DNA of 64,000 nt from Pseudomonas marginalis (lineage in GTDB: Bacteria > Pseudomonadota > Gammaproteobacteria > Pseudomonadales > Pseudomonadaceae). Position 1 is the stretch's first letter. The number at the start of each line of letters is the position of its first letter. The translations under genes and the position numbers were made by a program. The notes beneath the pieces are model-generated. The model was not told the DNA's origin. It was given only the letters and a program-made list of their open reading frames with translations, and did no database searches. The stretch is taken from contig NZ_FNSU01000003.1 in NCBI RefSeq assembly GCF_900105325.1, positions 2,480,001 through 2,544,000 of the forward strand, written 5' to 3'. This document shows positions 20,128 to 29,199 of the stretch, piece by piece.

Positions 20128-20679
20128 ATGACGGAACAAGTATCCACAGGCAGGTGCGACTCACCGCTTCTCCAGGCATTTGTCGACAATCGACTGATTC
20201 TGGTGAAGATTGCGGCACGTATTACCGGGTGCCGCTCCCGCGCCGAGGATGTAGTGCAGGATGCCTACTTCCGCCTGCAATCGGCGCCGACGATCACGTC
20301 ATCGTTCAAGGCCCAACTGAGTTATCTGTTCCAGATCGTGCGCAACCTGGCGATCGATCACTACCGCAAGCAGGCCCTGGAACTCAAATATTCCGGGACG
20401 GAAGAGGAAGGCTTGAATGTGGTCATTCACGGCGCTTCACCGGAAACCTCCCACATCAATTTCAACACCCTGGAAAACATCGCCGACGCCCTGACGGAGT
20501 TGCCCCAGCGCACCCGCTACGCGTTCGAGATGTACCGCCTGCACGGTGTGCCGCAAAAGGACATTGCCAAGGAACTGGGGGTTTCACCGACGTTGGTGAA
20601 CTTCATGATTCGCGATGCGCTGGTGCACTGCCGCAAGGTGTCCGGCAACCATAGCGATACGTTTGCACGGCGGGTGTGA
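20128..20679 (+). CDS. pvdS: ECF sigma factor PvdS (pyoverdine biosynthesis)
   Basis: 183 residues (P. aeruginosa PvdS: 187). Region 2 is VVQDAYFRLQS..YLFQIVRNLAIDHYRKQ at about 45-85; region 4 is LPQRTRYAFEMYRLHG..DIAKELGVSPTLVNFMIRDAL at about 130-170. It directs RNA polymerase to iron-starvation-box promoters of pyoverdine genes, including the divergent pvdG-pvdL, and is normally sequestered by the anti-sigma FpvR. The ATG at 20128 is chosen over the GTG at 20119 because AAGG (20116-20119) is 8 nt before it and the N-terminus TEQVSTGRCDSPLLQAFVDNR then matches known PvdS. A Fur-controlled promoter lies upstream. Confidence 0.95.
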   Translation: MTEQVSTGRCDSPLLQAFVDNRLILVKIAARITGCRSRAEDVVQDAYFRLQSAPTITSSFKAQLSYLFQIVRNLAIDHYRKQALELKYSGTEEEGLNVVIHGASPETSHINFNTLENIADALTELPQRTRYAFEMYRLHGVPQKDIAKELGVSPTLVNFMIRDALVHCRKVSGNHSDTFARRV

Positions 20680-20697
20680 TTGAGGTGAAAGGGCTTG

Positions 20698-20730
20698 TTG
20701 TGGTGAGCGGGCTTGCCCCGCTCACCACAA
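20698..20730. terminator. REP-type hairpin between convergent pvdS and solute-binding gene
   Basis: A perfect 14-bp stem TTGTGGTGAGCGGG / CCCGCTCACCACAA with a 5-nt loop CTTGC lies 19 bp after the pvdS stop. It uses the same core as the REP island at 5891. No strong T tract follows, so it may act mainly as a 3'-end stabiliser. Confidence 0.6.
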
Positions 20731-20769
20731 CCAAAACCCGAACCACAGCCGCACTCATCCGAGCCAAGA

Positions 20770-21558
20770 TCAGGGCACAGGCATCACATCAATACGATAC
20801 GGCTCGAAAATCTTCAGCATCTCGCCGCTATCGCGCAGTCGCTTGAGCAACCCCGAAAACGCCTCGCCCGTGATCGGCGCCTTGGGCCGCAGCAACGCGT
20901 AGTGGTGATAGACCTGGTCGATGCGCTCCGAGACCAGGAACTGCCCGGCCATATCCGCATTGCGCACCATGAAGTCACTCAGGTACGAACGGGTTACCAA
21001 GGCGATGTCCGCACGCCCGCGCGCAACCATCAGCAGGTTGCTGTCATGGGAATAGGTCAAGGTGGCGTTGAAGTGCTCGGCCAAGTACTTGGGGTCGGGG
21101 TTGAAGTTGGCAAAGGCGTAGTGATAGCCGCTGAACACCGCCAGGCGTTTCCCGGCAAGGTCGGCGAAATAGTCCTGGCCTCGACCGGGCTCACGCTGGG
21201 CGACGAAGATTTCCGCGTCTTCCAGGCCCATGTCGATGCTGGTGTGGGCAACCTTCTGCCAGCCCCAATCGGGATTTTCGAAGATGGCCATGTCGATACG
21301 GCCTTGTTCGAAATCACGAAAACGCCGAGGGATGGAGGTGGGTACCAGCACAAACTGGTAGTCGGTTTGCGAGGCGTTCAGGGCCTCCACCAGTTGCGGC
21401 AACAGACCGGTGTCGGCGCCTTGCTCCGGGCGCACGGTGTAGGGCGGAAAATGCGCCGCGCCGATGCGCACCAGTTGCGCAGCCGAAGCCGGCAACCACG
21501 CTGCGGTGCCGAGTGCCCATAAAGTAAGTCCTGCAGCCAACCGCCATGGCGAAAACAT
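20770..21558 (-). CDS. Periplasmic solute-binding protein, family 3
   Basis: About 262 residues with a signal peptide (hydrophobic core LAAGLTLWALGTAAWLPASA, cleavage near AA-QLVRIG), then an SBP_bac_3 fold: LVRIGAAHFPPYT at the first strand and GRADIALVTRSYL in the second lobe. No permease or ATPase genes are next to it, so it may feed a transporter encoded elsewhere or act as a sensor-like orphan. The ligand cannot be read; the family covers amino acids and related compounds. The ATG at 21558 has only a weak ribosome site; a GTG at 21570 is an alternative. It converges on pvdS. Confidence 0.75.
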   Translation of the reverse strand: MFSPWRLAAGLTLWALGTAAWLPASAAQLVRIGAAHFPPYTVRPEQGADTGLLPQLVEALNASQTDYQFVLVPTSIPRRFRDFEQGRIDMAIFENPDWGWQKVAHTSIDMGLEDAEIFVAQREPGRGQDYFADLAGKRLAVFSGYHYAFANFNPDPKYLAEHFNATLTYSHDSNLLMVARGRADIALVTRSYLSDFMVRNADMAGQFLVSERIDQVYHHYALLRPKAPITGEAFSGLLKRLRDSGEMLKIFEPYRIDVMPVP

Positions 21559-21651
21559 CAAGGCACACACCGTTCAATACATCGATGTCGATAAGCTAGG
21601 CGTTTTTGTCCAGCTAGACAACTTTCCACCGGCAAATTAATAGCTTGCGCC

Positions 21652-22275
21652 TCAATCGGCCTTCAAAACCATCAACAAGGCTTCTTCGGCCAATTGCTCC
21701 AGGGTCAGGTTGCCCTCGGCGCGAAACCAGGTGGTGGTCCAGGACAAGGCCCCGGTGAGGAAGCGTCGCGCAATAAACACATCGCCCTTGATGTAACCCG
21801 CCGTCTTGGCCTCGCCCAACACCTGCAGCCAAATGTCTTCATACACATCGCGCAGCGCCAGCACCTGGGCCTGGGCGTCGGCCGAGAGCGAACGCCATTC
21901 ATACACCAGCACCGCCATGGCCTCGCCGCTGCCACCCATGATCGACTGCAATTCGCAGCGAATCAGCGCCAGCACACGTTCACGTACGGTGTTCGCCTCC
22001 TCGAGCGAGGCACGCATCAAGGCCGTGTTGTAGTGGATGGTTTCCTCCATCACCGCACGCAGGATCTCGTCCTTGCTCTTGAAGTGATGAAAGATACTGC
22101 CGGACTGGATGCCCACGGCACTGGCCAGGTCACGCACGGTGGTGCGTTCAAAGCCCTTGTTGCGAAACAGGTGCGCCGCGGTTTGCAGCAACTTGCCCCG
22201 GGCACTGTCGGGGTCGGTCAATTGGCCGCCGTCGACCATGGTGCGCATCACCCGCAGGGCTTTGTGCTCATCCAT
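21652..22275 (-). CDS. atuR: TetR-family repressor AtuR
   Basis: 207 residues from the ATG at 22275, with GGGAG just upstream. The N-terminal TetR helix-turn-helix is at about 25-70 (TAAHLFRNKGFERTTVRDLASAVGIQSGSIFHHFKSKDEIL region); the C-terminal part is a helical ligand/dimer domain. It is divergent from atuA, and two copies of a palindrome lie between them. P. aeruginosa AtuR represses acyclic-terpene genes by binding two inverted repeats in the atuR-atuA region, which matches what is seen here. The inducer is probably a pathway CoA ester or terpene; this is inferred. Confidence 0.88.
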   Translation of the reverse strand: MDEHKALRVMRTMVDGGQLTDPDSARGKLLQTAAHLFRNKGFERTTVRDLASAVGIQSGSIFHHFKSKDEILRAVMEETIHYNTALMRASLEEANTVRERVLALIRCELQSIMGGSGEAMAVLVYEWRSLSADAQAQVLALRDVYEDIWLQVLGEAKTAGYIKGDVFIARRFLTGALSWTTTWFRAEGNLTLEQLAEEALLMVLKAD

Positions 22276-22333
22276 GCTGCTCCCCTCTACTTCTACTGAC
22301 GTCTTGGCCGGCAATTTAGGCCGTGCCAGTCAC

Positions 22334-22349
22334 CCAAGCAAGCGCTTGG
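22334..22349. promoter_or_regulatory. AtuR operator copy 1
   Basis: CCAAGCAAGCGCTTGG contains the perfect core CAAGCGCTTG. It is the exact reverse complement of the copy at 22377-22392, centre-to-centre 43 bp, in the divergent atuR-atuA promoter region. Confidence 0.8.
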
Positions 22350-22376
22350 GCAAAACTTGTGACCGGAGTTTACAAA

Positions 22377-22392
22377 CCAAGCGCTTGCTTGG
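22377..22392. promoter_or_regulatory. AtuR operator copy 2
   Basis: CCAAGCGCTTGCTTGG is the inverted copy of the site at 22334-22349, 37 bp before the atuA start codon. Two repressor dimers here could block both divergent promoters. Confidence 0.8.
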
Positions 22393-22428
22393 TAGTCTCG
22401 TTGCCAGCCATTCGAGGAAGGATTTCTC

Positions 22429-24207
22429 ATGAGCAAGACGGTTCGTATCGGCTGCGCCAGCGCCTTCTGGGGTGACACCTGCAGCGCCGCCGCGCAGTTG
22501 GTGCACGGCGGCAAGCTGAACTACCTGGTGTTCGACTACCTGGCGGAAGTCACGATGTCGATCCTCGCCGGTGCACGGATGAAAGATCCCCAGGCCGGCT
22601 ACGCCACGGATTTCGTCGAGGTGCTCACACCGCTGCTGGCCGAGATCCAGCGCCAGGGCATCCGCGTGATCAGCAATGCCGGCGGCATCCACCCCCAGGC
22701 CTGCGCCGCCGCCCTGCAAGCTGCCTGCGATAAAGCCCAGGTGCCGTTGAAAATCGCCGTGCTGCTGGGCGATGACCTGCACCCCCGGCTCAAGCACCTG
22801 CACGGCATCACCGACATGTTCAACGGCGCGCCGCTGCCGCCCCTGTGCGTATCGGCCAATGCCTACCTCGGCGCACCGGGCATTGCCCAGGCGCTGCAAC
22901 TGGGCGCGGACATCGTCATCACCGGCCGGGTGGTCGACAGCGCGGTGGTCAGCGCGGCGCTGGTGCATGAGTTCGGTTGGTCGTGGCAGGACTATGACCG
23001 CCTGGCCCAGGCCGCGCTGGCCGGGCATATCATTGAATGCGGCGCGCAGTGTACCGGTGGCAACTTCACCGACTGGCGCGACGTGCCCGACTACGAGCAC
23101 ATCGGCTTCCCCATCGTCGAAGTCAATGCCGATGGCCAGTTCACGGTCAATAAAGTCGAGGGCAGCGGTGGCCTGATCAGCGAACTGAGCGTGGCCGAAC
23201 AACTGCTGTATGAAATCGGCGACCCTCACGCGTATCTGCTGCCCGATGTGATCTGCGATTTCAGCCAGGTGAAGCTGCAGCAGCAAGGCAAAAACTGCGT
23301 ACGCCTGCACGGCGCCAAGGGGTTGCCGCCGACGCACCAGTACAAGGTCAGCGCCACTTACCCGGAGGGCTTTCGCTGCACCGCCAGTTGCCTGATCGCC
23401 GGGATCGATGCGGTGGCCAAGGCCGAGCGGGTCAGCCAGGCGATCATCAACAAGACCTCGGAACTGTTCAGCCAGCGCGGCTGGGCGCCCTACACCGACG
23501 TAAATATCGAACTGCTGGGCAGCGAAGCGACGTATGGCCCCCGCGCCCTGCGCCACGACTGCCGCGAGGTGGTGGTCAAGCTGGCGGTGCGCCACCCCAG
23601 CAAGCCGGCGCTGGTGCTGTTCGCCCGCGAGATCGCCCAGGCGGCCACGGGCATGGCGCCGGGGCTGGCCGGGATTGTCGGTGGGCGGCCGACGGTGTAC
23701 CCGCTGATCCGCTTGTTCTCGTTCCTGATCGATAAGGCCGCCTGCGAGGTGGTAGTCGACTTCCAGGGCCAACGCCACGTCTGCACGCTGCCCGTCGCCG
23801 ACGCCCCCCTCATGCCTGCCGCCGCGATGGATCCACCCCAGCCCCAAGGCCGCGCCGACGCCAGCGTGGCGCTGGTGAAACTCGCCGTGGCGCGCTCCGG
23901 CGACAAGGGCAACCACAGCAATATCGGGGTCATCGCCCGCGCCCCCGAGTACCTGCCGTGGATTGCCGAAGCGCTGACGCCGGAAGTGCTCGTCGACTGG
24001 ATGGGCCACGTGCTCGACCCCGTGCACGGCCGCGTCGAACGCTGGTATTTGCCCGGCAGCCACAGCCTCAATTTCCTGCTGGAAAACGCCCTGGGCGGCG
24101 GCGGCATCGCCAGCCTGCGCATCGACCCCCAGGGCAAGGCCTTCGCCCAGCAGCTGTTGGAAATCCCCATCGCCGTGCCGCAACACATCGCCGATCAACT
24201 CACATAA
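22429..24207 (+). CDS. atuA: Acyclic terpene utilisation protein AtuA
   Basis: 592 residues, an AtuA (DUF1446) family protein: the N-terminal block VRIGCASAFWGDT, then SNAGGIHPQACAAAL and TGRVVDSAVVSAAL, all conserved in the family, and a C-terminal extension (from about 470) typical of longer members. The family is required for growth on citronellol/geraniol in P. aeruginosa, but its reaction is not established. It is the first gene of the atuABCDE operon, with GAGGAAGG about 10 nt before ATG and AtuR operators just upstream. Confidence 0.9.
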   Translation: MSKTVRIGCASAFWGDTCSAAAQLVHGGKLNYLVFDYLAEVTMSILAGARMKDPQAGYATDFVEVLTPLLAEIQRQGIRVISNAGGIHPQACAAALQAACDKAQVPLKIAVLLGDDLHPRLKHLHGITDMFNGAPLPPLCVSANAYLGAPGIAQALQLGADIVITGRVVDSAVVSAALVHEFGWSWQDYDRLAQAALAGHIIECGAQCTGGNFTDWRDVPDYEHIGFPIVEVNADGQFTVNKVEGSGGLISELSVAEQLLYEIGDPHAYLLPDVICDFSQVKLQQQGKNCVRLHGAKGLPPTHQYKVSATYPEGFRCTASCLIAGIDAVAKAERVSQAIINKTSELFSQRGWAPYTDVNIELLGSEATYGPRALRHDCREVVVKLAVRHPSKPALVLFAREIAQAATGMAPGLAGIVGGRPTVYPLIRLFSFLIDKAACEVVVDFQGQRHVCTLPVADAPLMPAAAMDPPQPQGRADASVALVKLAVARSGDKGNHSNIGVIARAPEYLPWIAEALTPEVLVDWMGHVLDPVHGRVERWYLPGSHSLNFLLENALGGGGIASLRIDPQGKAFAQQLLEIPIAVPQHIADQLT

Positions 24208-24219
24208 AGGAACGTTGCC

Positions 24220-25092
24220 GTGGCCTTCGACTCGATCTTCAAAGCCGGCCTGTTCCAAGGCCACACCGTGATCGTCACCGGCGGTGGCAGCGGGATTGGC
24301 CGCTGCACCGCCCATGAGCTGGCGGCCCTGGGTGCCCGCGTCGTCCTGGTTGGACGCAAGCCGGAAAAACTCGCCAAGGTCGCGGCGGAAATTACCGAGG
24401 ACGGCGGCACCGCCCATTGGCAGGCCTGCGACATTCGTGACGAAGAGGCGGTGAAGGCGCTGGTCACCCAGCTCATTCACGCGCATGGGCCGATCCATGG
24501 CTTGGTGAATAACGCCGGTGGGCAGTATCCGTCGCCGCTGGCCTCGATCAACCAAAAAGGTTTTGAAACCGTGCTGCGCACCAACCTGGTCGGCGGTTTC
24601 CTGATGGCGCGGGAAGTGTTCAACCAGTCGATGAGCAAGCACGGTGGGGCCATCGTCAATATGCTCGCCGACATGTGGGGCGGCATGCCCGGCATGGGCC
24701 ACTCCGGCGCGGCACGGGCAGGCATGGACAACTTCACCAAGACCGCCGCCTTCGAGTGGGGGTGCGCCGGGGTGCGGGTCAACGCCGTGGCACCGGGCTG
24801 GATCGCGTCCAGCGGCATGGACACCTACGAAGGCGCGTTCAAGGCGGTGATCCCCACCCTGCGTGAACACGTGCCGCTCAAGCGCATCGGCACCGAGTCG
24901 GAAGTCAGCGCCGCCATCGTGTTTCTGCTCAGTCCCGCCGCCGCGTTTATCAGTGGCAGCACCCTGCGCATCGACGGCGCCGCCAGCCTCGGCAGTCGCG
25001 CCTGGCCGCTGCACAAGGCGCAACCGCCGAGTGAAGCGTTCAACGGCTTCCACCGCGCCTACCTGCCCGATGTGCTCAAGGCGGAGCAATAA
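24220..25092 (+). CDS. atuB: Short-chain dehydrogenase AtuB
   Basis: 290 residues from a GTG start (AAAGGAAC upstream). The Rossmann motif TGGGSGIG is at about 20-27, VNNAGG near 97, and the later block VRVNAVAPGWIASSG is conserved. It resembles 2,4-dienoyl-CoA-reductase-type SDRs. At the place of the usual Ser/Tyr-x-x-x-Lys element it reads GHSGAARAGMDNF, with Arg where Lys is expected. In the atu pathway an SDR is proposed to oxidise citronellol/geraniol or an intermediate; the step is not fixed. Tight spacing on both sides (12 nt, 3 nt) supports a single operon. Confidence 0.88.
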   Translation: MAFDSIFKAGLFQGHTVIVTGGGSGIGRCTAHELAALGARVVLVGRKPEKLAKVAAEITEDGGTAHWQACDIRDEEAVKALVTQLIHAHGPIHGLVNNAGGQYPSPLASINQKGFETVLRTNLVGGFLMAREVFNQSMSKHGGAIVNMLADMWGGMPGMGHSGAARAGMDNFTKTAAFEWGCAGVRVNAVAPGWIASSGMDTYEGAFKAVIPTLREHVPLKRIGTESEVSAAIVFLLSPAAAFISGSTLRIDGAASLGSRAWPLHKAQPPSEAFNGFHRAYLPDVLKAEQ

Positions 25093-25095
25093 ACC

Positions 25096-26712
25096 ATGCC
25101 GCTGATTGACAGCCTGATCGATCCCCACAGCCCGCAGTTCGCCCAGAACCGCGCCGCCATGCTGGCAGGCATCCAACACCTGCGCCAGTTGGAACAGACC
25201 CTGCTGAGCAAGGCCGAGGAGGCCAGGCCCAAGTTCGAAAAACGTGGCCAACTGCTGCCCCGCGAGCGCCTCAACCTGCTGCTGGACCCTGGCGCGCCGT
25301 TCCTGGAACTGGCGAGCCTGGCCGGCTACAAGCTGCATGATGACAAGGACGGCAGCGCCGCCGGCGGTGGGTTGATCGCCGGCATCGGCTACGTCAGCGG
25401 CGTGCGCATGCTGGTGGTGGCCAATAACAGCGCGATCAAGGGCGGCACCGTTTCGCCCTCCGGCCTGAAAAAATCCCTGCGCCTGCAACAGATCGCCATG
25501 GACAACAAACTGCCGGTGGTGACCCTCGCCGAAAGCGGTGGCGCCAACCTCAACTATGCCGCGGAGATTTTCATCGAAGGCGCGCGCAGCTTTGCCAACC
25601 AGGCGCGCATGTCCGCCATGGGCTTGCCGCAGATCACCGTGGTGCACGGCTCGGCCACGGCGGGTGGCGCGTACCAGCCAGGACTGTCGGATTACGTGGT
25701 GGTGGTGCGCGGCAAGGCCAAGCTGTTCCTTGCCGGCCCGCCGCTGCTCAAGGCGGCGACCGGTGAAGTCGCCACCGATGAAGAATTGGGCGGCGCCGAA
25801 ATGCATGCACAGATCGCCGGCACTGCCGAATACCTGGCGGAAAATGACGCCGATGGCGTGCGCATCGTGCGTGAAATCGTCAGCCTGTTGCCCTGGGATG
25901 AGCGCCTGCCGTTGACGCCCAAACGCACTTACGCCGAGCCGCTGTACCCCATCGACGACCTGCTGGGGCTGATCCCCGCTGACCCGAAAAAGCCCTACGA
26001 CGTGCGCGAAATCCTCGCACGCCTGGCCGACGGTTCGCAGTTCCTCGAGTTCAAGGCAGCGTTCGACGCCCATACCGTCTGCGGCCATCTGCACATCCAG
26101 GGCCGCGCGGTCGGCGTGATCGGCAACAACGGCCCGATCACGCCCAAGGGCGCGAGCAAGGCGGCGCAGTTTATCCAGCTGTGTGACCAGAGCCGCACAC
26201 CGCTGCTGTTCCTGCACAACACCACCGGCTTCATGGTGGGTACCGAAGCGGAGCAGCAAGGGGTGATCAAGCATGGCGCGAAGATGATCCAGGCGGTGGC
26301 CAACGCACGGGTGCCTAAACTCACGGTGGTGGTCGGTGGCTCCTACGGCGCCGGCAACTATGCAATGTGCGGTCGCGGCCTGGACCCGCGGTTTATCTTC
26401 GCCTGGCCCAACAGCCGCACGGCGGTGATGGGCGGTGCCCAGGCGGGCAAGGTGCTGCGGATCGTCACCGAGGCCAAGCAGTTGAAAGACGGCCTGGTGC
26501 CGGATCCCAAGGTGCTGGACATGCTCGAACAGGTCACCGCGCAAAAACTCGACAGCCAGTCCACCGCCCTCTATGGCAGCGCGAACCTGTGGGATGACGG
26601 GCTGATAGACCCACGGGATACCCGTACCTTACTCGGCTTTCTGCTGGACATCTGTCACGAGGCCGAGGTCCGCGAGTTGCAGCCCAACAGCTTCGGCATC
26701 GCGCGCTTCTAA
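25096..26712 (+). CDS. atuC: Geranyl-CoA carboxylase beta (carboxyltransferase) subunit AtuC
   Basis: 538 residues, a biotin-dependent acyl-CoA carboxyltransferase: N-terminal lobe with GGGLIAGIGYVSGVRMLVVANNSA region near 90-115 and VVTLAESGGANL near 140; C-terminal lobe with IGNNGPITPKGASKAAQFI and GGSYGAGNYAM. It transfers CO2 from carboxybiotin on AtuF to the gamma carbon of cis-geranyl-CoA. The leucine/isovalerate enzyme MccB (LiuB) is the close relative; placement beside atuA/atuB and atuD/atuE favours AtuC. Its partner atuF is displaced about 2.7 kb downstream by a repeat island. Confidence 0.9.
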   Translation: MPLIDSLIDPHSPQFAQNRAAMLAGIQHLRQLEQTLLSKAEEARPKFEKRGQLLPRERLNLLLDPGAPFLELASLAGYKLHDDKDGSAAGGGLIAGIGYVSGVRMLVVANNSAIKGGTVSPSGLKKSLRLQQIAMDNKLPVVTLAESGGANLNYAAEIFIEGARSFANQARMSAMGLPQITVVHGSATAGGAYQPGLSDYVVVVRGKAKLFLAGPPLLKAATGEVATDEELGGAEMHAQIAGTAEYLAENDADGVRIVREIVSLLPWDERLPLTPKRTYAEPLYPIDDLLGLIPADPKKPYDVREILARLADGSQFLEFKAAFDAHTVCGHLHIQGRAVGVIGNNGPITPKGASKAAQFIQLCDQSRTPLLFLHNTTGFMVGTEAEQQGVIKHGAKMIQAVANARVPKLTVVVGGSYGAGNYAMCGRGLDPRFIFAWPNSRTAVMGGAQAGKVLRIVTEAKQLKDGLVPDPKVLDMLEQVTAQKLDSQSTALYGSANLWDDGLIDPRDTRTLLGFLLDICHEAEVRELQPNSFGIARF

Positions 26713-26728
26713 CCGGAGAACAAGAACA

Positions 26729-27886
26729 ATGATCTTCACCCAGGAACACCATGAACTGCGCCGCACCGTCCGTGCCTTCGTCGACCGCGAGATCAACCCC
26801 CATGTGGACGCATGGGAAAAGGCCGGGCACTTCCCCATCCACGACATCTTCCGCAAGGCCGGCGACCTCGGCTTGCTGGGGATTTCCAAACCGGAGCAAT
26901 TCGGCGGCATGGGCCTGGACTACAGCTACTCGATCGTCGCCGCCGAAGAGTTCGGCACCATCCGCTGCGGCGGCATACCCATGTCCATCGGCGTGCAGAC
27001 CGATATGTGCACCCCCGCCCTCGCCCGCTTCGGTTCCGATGAATTGCGCGACGAATTCCTGCGCCCGGCCATCAGCGGCGAGCAGGTCGGTTGCATCGGT
27101 GTCTCGGAAACCGGCGCCGGCTCCGACGTAGCCGGGCTCAAGACCCATGCGCGCAAGGACGGCGACGACTATGTGATCAACGGCAGCAAAATGTGGATCA
27201 CCAACTCGCCCAGCGCCGACTTTATCTGCCTGTTGGCCAACACCTCCGACGACAAGCCGCATATCAACAAGTCGCTGATCATGGTGCCGATGAACACCCC
27301 AGGGATCAGCGTCAGCCCGCCCCTGGAAAAACTCGGCATGCACAGCTCCGAGACCGCCCAGGTGTTCTTCGACGGCGTGCGCGTGCCCCAGCGCAATCGC
27401 ATCGGCCATGAAGGCGCGGGTTTCATGATGCAGATGCTGCAGTTCCAGGAGGAACGCCTGTTTGGCGCGGCCAATATGATCAAGGGCCTGGAGTACTGCA
27501 TCGACAGTACCGTCGAGTACTGCAAGGAACGCCAGACCTTCGGCAAGGCGCTGATCGACAACCAGGTGATTCACTTTCGCCTGGCCGAACTGGCCACCGA
27601 AATCGAATGCCTGCGCGCACTGGTCTACCAGGCCACCGAACAGTACATCAAGGGCCAGGACGTGACCCGCCTGGCCTCCATGGCCAAGCTCAAGGCCGGG
27701 CGCCTTGGCCGCGAAGTCAGCGACAGTTGCCTGCAGTACTGGGGCGGCATGGGATTCATGTGGGACAACCCGGTGGCCCGCGCTTATCGCGATGTGCGCC
27801 TGGTGTCGATTGGCGGCGGTGCCGATGAAATCATGCTGGGCATCATCTGCAAGTTGATGGGCACTTTGCCGGGGAAAAAGCCATGA
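26729..27886 (+). CDS. atuD: Acyl-CoA dehydrogenase AtuD (citronellyl-CoA dehydrogenase)
   Basis: 385 residues of the FAD acyl-CoA dehydrogenase family: CIGVSETGAGSDVAGLKT (FAD/substrate region, about 120-137), KMWITNSPSADF, and DSCLQYWGGMGFM near the C-terminus. It oxidises citronellyl-CoA to geranyl-CoA, the first ring-free beta-oxidation step before carboxylation. Its stop overlaps atuE by 4 nt (ATGA), showing translational coupling. The substrate is assigned from operon context. Confidence 0.9.
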   Translation: MIFTQEHHELRRTVRAFVDREINPHVDAWEKAGHFPIHDIFRKAGDLGLLGISKPEQFGGMGLDYSYSIVAAEEFGTIRCGGIPMSIGVQTDMCTPALARFGSDELRDEFLRPAISGEQVGCIGVSETGAGSDVAGLKTHARKDGDDYVINGSKMWITNSPSADFICLLANTSDDKPHINKSLIMVPMNTPGISVSPPLEKLGMHSSETAQVFFDGVRVPQRNRIGHEGAGFMMQMLQFQEERLFGAANMIKGLEYCIDSTVEYCKERQTFGKALIDNQVIHFRLAELATEIECLRALVYQATEQYIKGQDVTRLASMAKLKAGRLGREVSDSCLQYWGGMGFMWDNPVARAYRDVRLVSIGGGADEIMLGIICKLMGTLPGKKP

Positions 27887-28644
27887 ATACCCTGCTGCTC
27901 GAACCCCACAACGGCGTGTTGCACATCACCCTCAACCGGCCCGAATGCCACAATGCCATGAGCCTGGAAATGGTCAACGAACTGCGCGCGGTGCTGGCCG
28001 GGTTGGACAGCCAGGTGCGCGCCGTGGTGATCAGCGGCGCAGGCGGGCATTTTTGCGCCGGTGCCGATGTGAAGGACCTGGTCAGCGCCGGCGATCAATT
28101 GCAGGCCCTGAACCGGGCCTTCGGCACGTTGCTGCAAGCGGTGGAAGCCGTGTCGCAAGTGGTCATCGTGGTGCTGCAAGGCGCGGTGCTGGGCGGCGGG
28201 TTTGGCCTGGCCTGCGTGAGTGACATCGCGATTGCCGATCACCAGGCGCAGTTCGGTTTGCCGGAGACCAGCCTGGGGTTGCTGCCGGCACAGATTGCGC
28301 CGTTTGTGGTCAAGCGTATCGGCCTGACCCAGGCGCGGCGACTGGCGCTGACGGCGGCGCGGTTCAATGGGTTGGAAGCTCAACGGCTGGGGCTGGTGCA
28401 CTTCACCGAGACCGACCCGCAGGCGTTGGCGGAGCGTCTGGATGAGGTGCTGGGGCAGGTGCTGCGCTGCGCGCCGGGCGCCAACGCGCGTACCAAGGCG
28501 CTGTTGCTGGCCAGCGTGGAGCAGCCCTTGGGGCCGCTGCTGGACCAGGCGGCGCAGTGGTTTGCCGAGGCGGTGACCAGTGCGGAAGGGATTGAGGGGA
28601 CGCAGGCGTTTGTTCAGAAGAGAAAGCCTGGGTGGTGCAAGTGA
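27883..28644 (+). CDS. atuE: Enoyl-CoA hydratase AtuE (isohexenylglutaconyl-CoA hydratase)
   Basis: 253-residue crotonase: HFCAGADVKDL (oxyanion hole, about 55-65) and GAVLGGGFGLACVSDIAIAD (about 103-122). AtuE hydrates isohexenylglutaconyl-CoA, the product of geranyl-CoA carboxylase. It is the last gene before an 820-bp repeat island, so the ABCDE transcript may stop here, with atuF served by read-through or its own promoter. Confidence 0.88.
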   Translation: MNTLLLEPHNGVLHITLNRPECHNAMSLEMVNELRAVLAGLDSQVRAVVISGAGGHFCAGADVKDLVSAGDQLQALNRAFGTLLQAVEAVSQVVIVVLQGAVLGGGFGLACVSDIAIADHQAQFGLPETSLGLLPAQIAPFVVKRIGLTQARRLALTAARFNGLEAQRLGLVHFTETDPQALAERLDEVLGQVLRCAPGANARTKALLLASVEQPLGPLLDQAAQWFAEAVTSAEGIEGTQAFVQKRKPGWCK

Positions 28645-28763
28645 CGCCATCGGGAGCCCCCGCTGAGCATGGGGATCTACACAATTTTCAGTGGTCTGTG
28701 GCGAAGGAGCTTGCTCCCGTGGCGGCCTTCGGGCCGACCATGTCGTTGGAGTTGACCGAGTGC

Positions 28764-29014
28764 ATATCCGTTGCTGCGGTAACGGCGGCTATTGGTTCCG
28801 CCCTTACGGCGGGTCACTTTTGGAAGAGCCCAAAAGTAACCAAAAGGCTCTCGCCCCACCACTCGGTACCTCGCCTAGGCTCGGTATGCCCGAACGCAGG
28901 CTTGAATCCGTGGGCCGCCGTCATGGGCCATCCATGGCCCAGGACGGCTAACCCGGCGTCCTGCCGGGTTACCCACGGATTCAAGCCTGCGTTCGGCCAG
29001 CGTGGTTAACGGGG
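28764..29014. repeat. Left arm of a ~250-bp inverted repeat
   Basis: This arm runs from GCATATCCGTTGCTG to CGTGGTTAACGGGG and contains smaller palindromes, including GGGCCATCCATGGCCC near 28925 and ACTTTTGG/CCAAAAGT near 28817. Its reverse complement matches 29200-29455 closely over nearly the whole length. Frames on both strands are repeat-shaped and short; no gene is supported. Confidence 0.85.
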
Positions 29015-29034
29015 CGCCTGAGATCAAGATCAAA

Positions 29035-29088
<54 letters not shown>

Positions 29089-29199
29089 ATCAAAAGATTG
29101 CTGACTTCGTCAGCGGTTAAGGAAGTAGAAGCCACACCGCGTAAGCTTCAAAGATCAGGTCGGCTTTAAGGCCGCCTCGTCTTGTTTTTGATGTGGGAT

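Noticed and set aside
22330..26544. A 1404-codon open frame on the minus strand opposite atuABC
   Set aside because: Composition is typical of antisense to GC-rich genes, it covers four well-supported genes and the atuR-atuA operators, and it has no motif.
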